This document shows positions 55,364 through 64,000 of a stretch of 64,000 bases of DNA, piece by piece. The stretch is from Isoetes taiwanensis. Lineage: Eukaryota; Streptophyta; Lycopodiopsida; Isoetales; Isoetaceae. The position numbers and the translations under genes are program-made. Location of the stretch: the NCBI GenBank assembly GCA_021234155.1, contig JAJEKV010000011.1, positions 17,564,677 through 17,628,676 of the forward strand, in the 5' to 3' direction. Below the pieces are notes generated by a model. The model was not told the origin of the DNA. It did no database searches and was given only the letters and a program-made list of their open reading frames with translations. Position 1 is the first letter of the stretch. Every line of letters begins with the position of its first letter.

Positions 55364-56262
55364 GTAAATACATGATGTTCCTTAATGGAGTTGCTATGCT
55401 GGCTTTGTTGTTGAAGGTTGTTGTTACTTCAAATCAATGATAGAAGAACATGAACTTACTGTTCTTGCACATGCAGGATATTTGAATGATGCAGCATATT
55501 TTCTTCAGGCGTCATAAGATGGCTATCTCTGCTTACAGCATGCAGAACTTTGACTTCTGAGTATCATAATACATTTCTGTGTATTACCTTGAGATATCAA
55601 TGGCAACATTGTTCTTTTGTTTAGATGTTTGTAAATGTTTCAGATTGGTAAATGTCCTGTTTAGATTTTTATGAATGTTTCAGATTTGTAAATTGCAGTT
55701 TTACTATGCTAAAACGGTTACAGGAACATTTTGGTAATTGTTTTGCATTGTTGTCAAATTCGAGATTGTTGCTAATAGATATTTATCAACTTTGTTTAAA
55801 AAAAAAATTGTTCGTCCTTCAACTTTTTTTATGGACGATTATGGCAGCCTTCAATGGGCACCCTGGTATCCTATGGGGCTGCCACCTCAGCCCTGGTGGA
55901 CTTTGACACCTTATAACTTGAGGTGGCATTGTTAGATTGGCAAGCGATTTAGTTTTTCATATAGGCAATCTTGTTGGGCATGTTACCATTCCATATGCAT
56001 AACCATTAAAATGCTTACATGATTGCAATATTAGTTTCGCACTTAAGTGCGCAGCCAATGGACACCCTCCCCTAATGCATATTTATGTAGCATAGCATTT
56101 GTCTATTATACTGCAGCAGCCAAGATCCATCTACTATGTGTTTTGTTGAATGACAATGAACTAGAACTTAAAACTATGTTTTAATATGAAAGATATTGTT
56201 TAAAGTTTAGTATTGTTACGGAGTGGCTAAACATGCTTGTGCTTGTAACTTAGCCCCCTTGA

Positions 56263-56296
<34 letters not shown>

Positions 56297-56655
56297 CTGA
56301 GTATTTACGATGTGCCCTAAATAAAAAGAACTCCAGATCTATTTATAAAAATAAAAATCCAAATGTTAGCCATTCTTGTTCCCACATGTTCCCATTTCCA
56401 ATTTTAGGTCCAAGTTTCATCATTCGGGGTCCCTATGACTAGCAAGAAGAAACGACTATGAGAATTCACTGATAAGGAAGGAAGAAAAGAAAGAACGTAT
56501 AAATAGTATGTCTCTCCCCAACATATTGATCCAAGAATCGCCTACATTCTAGAGAGAGACTCGTCTGGAGGAGTGAAAATTGGTTGATCAAAAGAGAGCT
56601 TCCATGTCAAGGCCGAAGATGATGAGAAAAGTGCAACTGCCAGCAGTCTGAATTG
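55364..56655. other. Intergenic; poly(T) run of about 30
   Basis: No gene. A ~30-base T run at about 56267-56296 could be the reversed poly(A) tail of a minus-strand retroposon. A short frame near 55830-55935 (SLQWAPWYPMGLPPQPWWT) is unusual in composition but unassigned. Confidence 0.45.
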
Positions 56656-56659
56656 AATT

Positions 56660-57185
56660 GAATGTTTTTTATTGTCCACAGAGACCAATTGGCCTATGGG
56701 ACCCAATACACGAAAAGAAAAGTATTATTGCCCGTGATAAAAATCCCCCACCAAGGGTTTTCGGTTGAAAAATCGTGGGCGAATAAGAATGTCGACAAGC
56801 CGCATAAAGATACATATCTCCATGATCAAGTATTTTATGCTCATCAAGTGGTTGTCTGGAGGCATATCTGAGCCCTCATATCTAGTATCTTTTGAATGTA
56901 TGTGTTTAGTGATTGCACCGAACCGCGGTCGTGATCGTGTGTAGCGCTCATCGGGCTTGACCAAAAGAGCATAGTGTACCCGTGATCCATCATATGTCGG
57001 CAAGCCTGAAAGTGTGACATTTATTCTCAATGGTTTCGCGATCTAGCAAAGACCGACAAAGTCCGCCCCGGCGTGGCTTCCCCCCCGCATTCCCAATTCG
57101 GAGATGGTGGGCATTTGTGTGAATGGAGGCAATGAGCCTATGAATTTTCATGGATGGGGCCAGGAATGCACGTAGCACTATGGGC
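56660..57185 (-). mobile_element. LINE tail relic, minus strand
   Basis: The motif AAAATCCCCCACCAAGGGTTTT at about 56740 corresponds to the complement of the LINE-a tail near 52045-52090 and to 1130-1150. Its neighbours 56670-56720 resemble the insert at about 31545-31590. Further right, 57004-57030 matches 1445-1470 (GAAAGTGTGA..TTATTCTCAATGG). Coding content is not legible. Confidence 0.45.
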
Positions 57186-58149
57186 CTCTGGTCTAGCGTG
57201 GGGTTTATGTATTGCTTGTAATGTGTCGCTTTGATATGCTCCGTGGCCCCGAGGTCCCAAAGCTTGCCAAGGAAAAAGTGTTAAGGTAATGCCTCAAGTC
57301 GTCGCGATCGGGCCCGCGCTCACTTTTATGCATCTGCGTTCCTAGACATTCCATCCGACCAGCCACTAAATGAGCGTAAGAAAAACAGCTTGGCTAAGGG
57401 CATGCCTGCTAGGAACGCCGATTTGGTATAAGAGCAAGTCTCGAAGTTCGAAGTCTCCATAGGTGCCTATATGCATGGGTATTTGCAAAGACTTGGTAAT
57501 CATTGTGACATGGTATGACATACACATGGTATAGCCTTGATGCTCGAGGACGAAAGCATAGTTCTAGTGGGGGAGAGATCAGAACGGGCCCATGGTAGAT
57601 CGCCGAGTATTTGAACCTTTGAATGTGCCTGTGCCCCGAGACACCGCATAAATGGGTAGAAGCGACTACTCATAAACGCCTCAGACGGTTTTGCCCAGTT
57701 GGTTAAGGGCATGTCGCTTAGGAACGCCCCATTAAATCATGTCTAACATTACAAAATAAGAAGTCAAAACTTTCAAATATGGGTGCTAGTGAAAAAGGCA
57801 AAGTCAAGGTGTCAAGAAGGGTAAACACATCAAAGTGGTTATGAAATGATCCATAAGAAGGATCTAAATAAATGAAAGCAAGTAAATCCATGGAACAATT
57901 TGGAAAATAAAACTTGAAACGTAGATAAAAGATGTTACAACATTTATGAAAATGAGAGACAAGCAAAATTAAGGGTGCAAAGCAAACAAGCCGAAAAGGC
58001 ATTCCATCTCGTGATGGAAGGTATTGAGTCTAGGATCCACCCACAATGTGCCGGGGGGGAGAGGGAGGGGAGGATGGATATAAAGAAGGCATTTCATGTG
58101 GAAGGTCAGAAGGGAATTCAAAATGAAAAATATCTAGGTAGAGGAAGGA
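57186..58149. other. Degraded retroelement DNA, unassigned
   Basis: Short repeated phrases such as AAGGGCATG.CTGCTAGGAACGCC (about 57396) and AAGGGCATGTCGCTTAGGAACG (about 57707) suggest a duplicated retroelement segment. No domain can be read. Confidence 0.35.
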
Positions 58150-60280
58150 CATACCGACTCGCTGGGGAGGTCCTGTAGATTGTTCGCCAAGCACATGAAG
58201 GCTTAGGTAGAGGACATTTCGCGGAGATAACACGACACACAAAGTCCTCTTTGGCCGATATTTTTGGCCCACTTGTTCAAAGACGCCACGCCATGTGCGC
58301 CTCCAAAGACGCTAGATGGCCCACGCCCACTTGATGCTCCCCGCTAACTCCAGCTTGATACGCCTCTATCCTTCAAAGAAATGGAGGACGGATTTTGTTG
58401 GGCCCATTGACCCACCCGTCAGAATCCCCTGCGGTTCGATACATTATGTCCTAATATATTATGCCACCAAGGGATGAAGCTTAGCGGCACTCAAAGAACA
58501 CCGCAACAAGACAATGGGTGGGTGCTCTACATGCAAGTCATTACATATTTCGACTGCCCTACCTGAACTTTGGAGTGACCGGGTCTTCATTTTGTCAATT
58601 ATATGATTAAGAAAGGGTTATATGAAGGGATGAAGGGTAGAACTTAAAAGCCTATACATGTCCTCCACTTTGGCCCCTTTGACCTAAGTGGTGGGATATT
58701 CTAGCTAGTCGTACAAGATGATATTCTAGTGACAAGACTAGTCTAGCTTGGACCATAAAACAAAAAAAAATACAAAAAATATCTCGCGGACATCCTAAGG
58801 CTAGGAGGTATCCTTCCTACAAAGTGTGCATGTATGGCTAAAGTTTTGCCCAACGGATGTGTGGTGAGTTGGTATAGGCCTAGTAATGCCAAAATAAATA
58901 TGCATTTGGTCGTGGGTTCAAACCGCCGCTGTATGTTTAGCTTTGGGAGTTGGTTACCGGGTTATAATGATGATGATCCCCGACGGTAGAACTTAAAAGC
59001 CTATACATGTCCTCCACTTTGGCCCCTTGACGGTGGTGGGATATTCTAGCTAGTCGCGGTACAAGATGATATTCTAGTGACAAGACTAGTCTAGTTTGGA
59101 CCATAAACAAAAAATACCTTCATCCCTTTTTTGCATCAAGGTGGAATAGCCGAGACCCAAAAGCCGAATTGGATGATCGCGAAACCCTAATTTTCGGGCC
59201 GAGGGGACTAGCCTGCTTGAGTTTAGCCTATGTTGCCCTGCTAACAACATTTCATATTTTGTAAATTCAAGATACATTTATTTGGTTTTCCATAGCTGCT
59301 ATTTTTCATAAGTTTTATTTGTGCCCACCCCATTGCTTAAATTTTTCCTCCCAAATACCATGTTCTTTTCAATAAGCGGTCCCAAGTCGCGGATGCCGTG
59401 GTGATATTTTGGGTATGTTTGGATGATAAATGCTAAACTTTTGGAGTCGGTTTTCGCTTTGGGTTACAGTTCTTTTATAAGGGCAAAGAATTGCATGACA
59501 AAAAGACACATGCCATTTGCAAGACAACACCGCTTGCACAGCTTTTGTCATGATGATAAATTCCTATTGTATCTTTATAATTTTGAATATTGAGTTGAGT
59601 CGAAGTTTATTTGCTATTGTTATATTCCTGTTGCGCTTATCTCAAACCTTTGTTGTGTCTATTAAATGTCTGAATAATTGAATTTGCCGGTTCAATGACA
59701 ACAAATTCGCTATTATATATGCCAAAAATATCATGTACTTCTATCAAAATCGCCTTGAAACAAGCGTGCTAGTGGTCTAGACACACTTGCTTTGCCGAGA
59801 AAAGTAAAGAATGATTTGGTCGCGCTAATTTTCAAGATAATCAACTTTTGTCGTATCTCATTACGCTTTGCATTTTTCATTAATTTGAACAAGGGCCCCG
59901 AATTGTGCCCTTTAAACTATTCCGGAGGTCCCCGACTCATTGTCTAGAACTTTAAATAGTGTGTTGGTCCGTAACTGTGCCGAGGCCAAACAAACCATAC
60001 TATCCACAAGGCAATGGTCTTGCCGAAAGTACAAACACCGATCAACATATTGAAGAAAATTTGTGATGCTTCAAGAAAAGATTGGCAAGAAAAGTTACCA
60101 ACCGCTTTTATGGGCATATAACACGATTCTTACAAAATTACCACAGGCGCATAATCTTCCGACTCGCTTATAGCCAAGAAGCTTTGTGCCTTCGAAGTTC
60201 ATTTCGCCTATTTTAGGTTCCAATTTCATCTGCTCATGATCCTCCCCGCCGCTTTGCGTGAAAGGGTAAACAACTTCATG
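58150..60280 (+). mobile_element. Ty3/gypsy integrase relic
   Basis: At about 58165-58260 the frame reads VLQIVRQAHEGLGRGHFAEI, the H-H part of the integrase HHCC zinc site. Near 58376-58400 comes KKWRTDFVGPIDPP (catalytic Asp in DFVGPI), then YYATKG. At 60015-60050 PYYPQGNGLAEST (catalytic Glu), then RLARKV, and in another frame LWAYNTILTKLP. Stops and frameshifts are frequent and about 1.1 kb of unrelated DNA (58600-59990) splits it. Integrase joins retroelement cDNA to host DNA; this copy is dead. Confidence 0.7.
58638..59115. repeat. Direct repeats flanking a SINE-like segment
   Basis: GTAGAACTTAAAAGCCTATA through TCTAG.TTGGACCATAAA occurs at about 58638-58760 and again at about 58985-59105, with small indels. 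Between them, 58860-58930 contains GTGGTGAGTTGGTATAGG (A-box-like) and GGGTTCAAACC (B-box-like) about 45 bases apart, suggesting a tRNA-derived SINE relic. Confidence 0.5.
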
Positions 60281-60394
60281 GCTCCACTAAGGTGCTAATC
60301 GCGGTGGCTGTTGCCTAATAGGATGGGGCCATGTAGAAATGGTTCCATCCTAAGGTTGGTAAAGTTATGTAATATAACTTGGTCATGCTCCCCC

Positions 60395-60915
60395 TACTCC
60401 ATTTGAGGTGTACAAAGCTACCATAGTATTTTGTATGGTGATGTGGCCTTACAATATAATTAATTATATCATATATTTTAGGGAAACATCACGACAAAGG
60501 TGGCTTGAACCTTCTAGCTATGAGTCATCCACCTTGCCAAGTGTGCTACCAATGCTTATTGAAGACATTCCCTCATGTTTTCTTCATATGCAGAGTTGAT
60601 TCTAGTAGGGTCTAGAATATTCTAGAATCTACATGCATGAGTTTACATTTGGCACTGGCCTCGCCTCGCTGGAGTGGGCGATCCTAACTCAAGGTGGCCT
60701 ATATATATGGAGGCATCTTCTTCTTTGGTCGAACCATTCTTCGTTCAATGCCGCCTTGAGCCTTCTAGGCATCTCTTGTATTCATGCTTGCCTTCGTGCC
60801 ACCTATTCTTGTTTTCATCATATATCGATAATTTGTTTATCTTGGTGTTTTTTTTGCATATTTCTCGCAGATTCTCCATGTATTTTCCTTTGTTTTTGAG
60901 TAGACGCCACATTGC
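60395..60915 (+). repeat. LTR-like sequence with TATA box
   Basis: A TATA element (CCTATATATATGGAGG, about 60690-60705) with downstream T-rich U5-like sequence ends GAGTAGACGCCACA at about 60914, the same terminus as the 48448-49976 element. An HSE-like TCTAGAATATTCTAGAATC lies upstream at about 60610. Probably the 3' LTR of the gypsy relic to its left, with its start not defined. Confidence 0.5.
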
Positions 60916-61019
60916 CCAGCCTATACCTAATCCATCATGGTCAGTTGGGTATTAGCTGTCGACATTCTAGAGCAGCAGCTTGACATCCCGGCAGAGGCAG
61001 CAGACATCCAGCCCTCACA

Positions 61020-62200
61020 CAACAAAGGTTTAGGCCGCTGACACTAATCTTTGATCACATCTTCACACTACGGACCCGATTGAGGACAATGTAAACTAGG
61101 CTACAGATCCTCAGATTGTCGCTTTGTGGACTTCGCAAAAGCTTTTTGACACCTGCGGCTCGGGAAATGTTGTGGGCAAGATTGCAAGAGCTAAGGGTTG
61201 CACATTTGCGTAATGTGATGTACAGTTGTATGAGACATGTTCGTGCCAATTGCATTTGGACAAGCCAACCATTCGACAACAAAGATTAGGGTTCATCAAG
61301 GATGCCCCCCGGTTCCTAACATTGTTTGGATCAGATATTGACCAGCTTAGAGAGAGTTGGCTTGCTAAAAAAATGCTTTGGCTGTAACTCACCTCTTACA
61401 CTAGATTGTCGTGCGCCCATATATGCCGATGATGTGGACCTCCGGGTCGTGCAGCTCATATATGCCGATGATGGACCTTCCGTGGTCAACATTAAGGTGG
61501 TCCTCATATCATCCTCACATCAGCCACAGATCCCTCCAATTACTGTGGGTAAAATATGGAAGTAGCATCCACCTACAAGTATTTGGGAGTGGAGTTCCCC
61601 TCTAGTATGCAAAGTGGGATGCTTCCATCCATCTACAAGCCGCAATGGCTAGAAGGTATTCTATGCCATGTAAAATAACAACACAGAGCAGAGTTATATG
61701 ATCGGGCCCATCACGACTGCTCAAGTTTTGATGGAGTCTGGCCCATTTATACTGTGGTCAAGGTCGGAGACCCATGGTATTCCTTACACGGAGTGATTTG
61801 GAGCAGGTACATAAAGCCTTCTTGGCCCGAGCACTGGGGGTGAAGTTCAAGGTTCCATATCAGATCCTACTACAGGAAACAGGGTTCTTACCTCTTCGGA
61901 GGGCAGCGCTCGATCAGCAGCACGCCACTTTAGAAGGTGGTCATTATGGACAATGCTCGTGATCCCTAGCCCGGTTTATGATGTCGCATGGGGGCCACAA
62001 TGCCTCAAGGTCCGCTGGAAGGGAAAAGCTAGCTCTGGATCGCCGATGGAATGTGCAGAGCACAAAAGTGTGCATACAAAAAACAGAGGCGTATCGCACA
62101 CAACCCGGAGATGCAAGATCTTGATGCCCCGCTCCTCATCAAGCTCGAGATGACAAGACTCATGAACAAGTCAAGACAAAGATATTATCGCTACATAGAT
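61020..62200 (+). mobile_element. LINE-a-type ORF2 relic
   Basis: Frames give LIFDHIFTLRT (~61050), HQGCPP (~61285), two IYADD boxes (~61420 and ~61460), STYKYLGVEFPSSMQ (~61570) and HKAFLARALGVKFKVPYQIL with LQETGFLPLRRAALDQ (~61810). The last parts align with LINE-a at 50640-50790 (LGVKTMVPYALLLQETEFL). It is heavily frameshifted and inactive. Confidence 0.7.
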
Positions 62201-63999
62201 CCCCATTGAGCTGGCTCGCAAAAATTGCATGGGCTCACCGTGGCCATGAAATTGTATATTTGAAGTCGGACTTTAAGCATATGATAGTGTCGACCGGCCT
62301 TCTTAGAGAAAATGTCCTTACGCTTTGGTTTCGTGCACAATTCACGTTTGGCTGTCATGGGGGCTTCATTATTTTTGCTCGGCCGCTCTATTTTTTTTCA
62401 AGGGGAACCCTCAACATTCTTTCGTAGGTCGGCATCCGCCGTGGCTGCCCATTAGCCCCATTGTAATTTATAGTTGTGGGCAGGTCCTTGCCCATGTTCT
62501 CTCCGCCGTGAGGGAATCTTTGCATGGACTTCCTATGAACAATGGGTCGCAGGAGATCTGTAATCAATATGCGGATGATCCTTTTTCCGAGGGCGATGAG
62601 CAAAATTTGCAGAATGCCGTTTCCCTTGTTGATTCTTTTCCCTAGCATCCGGTATTTTTGTGGGTTGGCGAAGTGCACAACGCTATGGGTATTGGACTCT
62701 CCAGTTCCACCTCATGTGTAATCGGGTTATCCATAGAAGATCCTTCCCCATGGTAAAGCAACCAAACTTTGATATCCCCTAGGGTGTTCATATCTCATCG
62801 AGATGCTTGGGAGGCGTGATTAAGGGCTTGAAAAGCACCTTTTCTCGGTGGTCCACAAAAAGTTTTCATGGCGGGACTAATCATTATGGCTAAGTCAGTT
62901 TTAAGTAGCACGATATGTATATGACTTAGTACACATTATCGCCGGTTGTCGAACTTCATCCGGGGAGGGAGGGTGATGCCGCCAAAGTCGGGCTTGGGAA
63001 AGTGCATGTTGCCAAAGCATTTTGGCGGCCTTGGGATGATCAATTTTCGCTTGCGTAGCAAGATGATGATTTCTAAATTTATTTGGAGAATTTTGAACAA
63101 TGTGGATGAGTCCCCGTGTTCCCATCTTGTTTATCGCCTTTTCCAAATGTGCATTTTTTGATCTCCATCTCTTTAGGTCACTTTTTTTTCCGGCTCGCTT
63201 TTATCCATCGACCGCGATACCCTGGAGAGATCGCATAAACTGCTTCATTTTCACCATCTTGCACACAGAGCACTACCGCAAGTTGTTGGTGGATTCCATT
63301 GGATGGTGGCCCTCCGGGTATCTTCACCCACCCATTGACGCAGTGGGGTCGATGGAGATTTGCAGTGTATATATGATATCCGATTGGTATAATAATCAAA
63401 GGCGCTTGCCGACATGGGAAGAGTTTAGAGCTAAGTTCCTCCATTTAAGGTGGGATCGAGCTATTTGGCATAAGGTGTCTTCAATTCTTCCTCCAGTAGC
63501 AACAAGTGGATGACCCCAACCTTGGGTAGCCATGAGCGGGCCAAAAGCGCATAAGTTGGTGAATTCCATGTACAAGGTCTTGCTTGTTGCGCACTTTGCC
63601 TCGCTCATCCAATTGGCCTTTGGTCATTCCTAGAGATTGGCGTAAAGCAAGATGGAAATAGGTATGGAATTAACTACTCCATCCCAAAGTATCCGGGTTT
63701 ATGGTGGCAAGGCATTCATCCTTGTCCAAGATTAATATTCTCGTGCACGATTTCGGCCCAAAGGTATCCGTGATTTTGTCCCTTTATATGCAATGAGGGG
63801 ATGAGACAATTGAGCATTGTTTCTTCCCCGTAGACATGCTCGACATGCTTGGTTGGCGCTTCAAGGCCTCTTTCATTAAATTTGAATAGCCGCCGATGTT
63901 ATTAGCAAATTTATCCAAGTAGTTGGGATAATTTGGCAAAAAGGGCATTTCATTTTGCTTCGTGATGGATCATTTGGTCCATTTGGAAAAGAAGGAATC
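62201..63999 (+). mobile_element. L1-type LINE ORF2 relic
   Basis: Readable blocks: RRGCPLAPL (~62435), NQYADDPFSEGDEQNLQN (~62563, YADD intact), KCMLPKHFGGLGMINFRLR and MMISKFIWRIL (~63000-63100), then LPTWEEFRAKFLHLRWDRAI (~63410). This is the RT and post-RT part of a plant L1, same family as the relic at 1-330, and it runs off the right edge. Many frame changes are present. Confidence 0.75.
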
Positions 64000-64000
64000 T

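Overview
The window looks like nuclear DNA of a seed plant. It combines ankyrin-PGG membrane protein genes, a plant eIF3j exon relic, a Copia element primed by initiator tRNA-Met, L1-type LINEs with zf-RVT tails, and very low gene density with deep retrotransposon nesting. A large transposon-rich genome such as a conifer or other gymnosperm fits best. That is inference; no species-diagnostic gene is present. There is no rRNA gene, CRISPR array or prokaryotic operon, and no canonical tRNA gene was recognised.

Layout. 0-4.2 kb: relics of an L1 LINE, a Ty3/gypsy gag interrupted by LINE debris, and a possible organelle-derived stretch. 4.2-6.5 kb: a broken 5' copy of an ankyrin-PGG gene (ANK-a), hit by a hAT MITE in its promoter and a 799-bp fold-back element in its coding region. 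6.6-8.9 kb, minus strand: a spliced candidate gene of unknown function (about 403 codons). 10.2-16.1 kb: a tandem array carrying a perfect 30-bp palindrome, split by a young but defective Copia element (10368-15811, TSD GGGTC). 16-25 kb: mostly non-coding, with a glycine-rich-protein relic, palindromes, a polypyrimidine tract, a duplicated SINE-like block and a striking heat-shock-element array (22154-22387). 25.1-29.3 kb: the complete ankyrin-PGG gene ANK-b, whose 3' end is re-duplicated at 31.4 kb around a hairpin-rich segment and a SWIM zinc-finger transposase fragment, with three TSD-bearing MITEs. 32-35 kb: LINE relics, a (CT)10(CA)44 microsatellite and fold-back MITEs. 38.6-40.9 kb, minus strand: a frameshifted third paralogue, ANK-c. 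42.3-52.1 kb: a nest of LINE-a containing Copia-2, which contains a probable solo LTR, plus a second truncated LINE (LINE-b) in the LINE-a tail. 52-64 kb: an eIF3j pseudo-exon, gypsy integrase relics, an LTR-like piece and two more LINE relics.

Only ANK-b and the 6.6-8.9 kb gene look able to make a host protein. Paralogous copies inside the window act as empty-site controls, so several MITE insertions can be defined to the base. I found no evidence of a multi-gene defence or biosynthetic system. The most unusual signals are the HSE satellite, the palindrome array, the fold-back element that supplies a stop codon to ANK-a, the 192-bp perfect repeats around a templated insertion, and the uncharacterised spliced gene.
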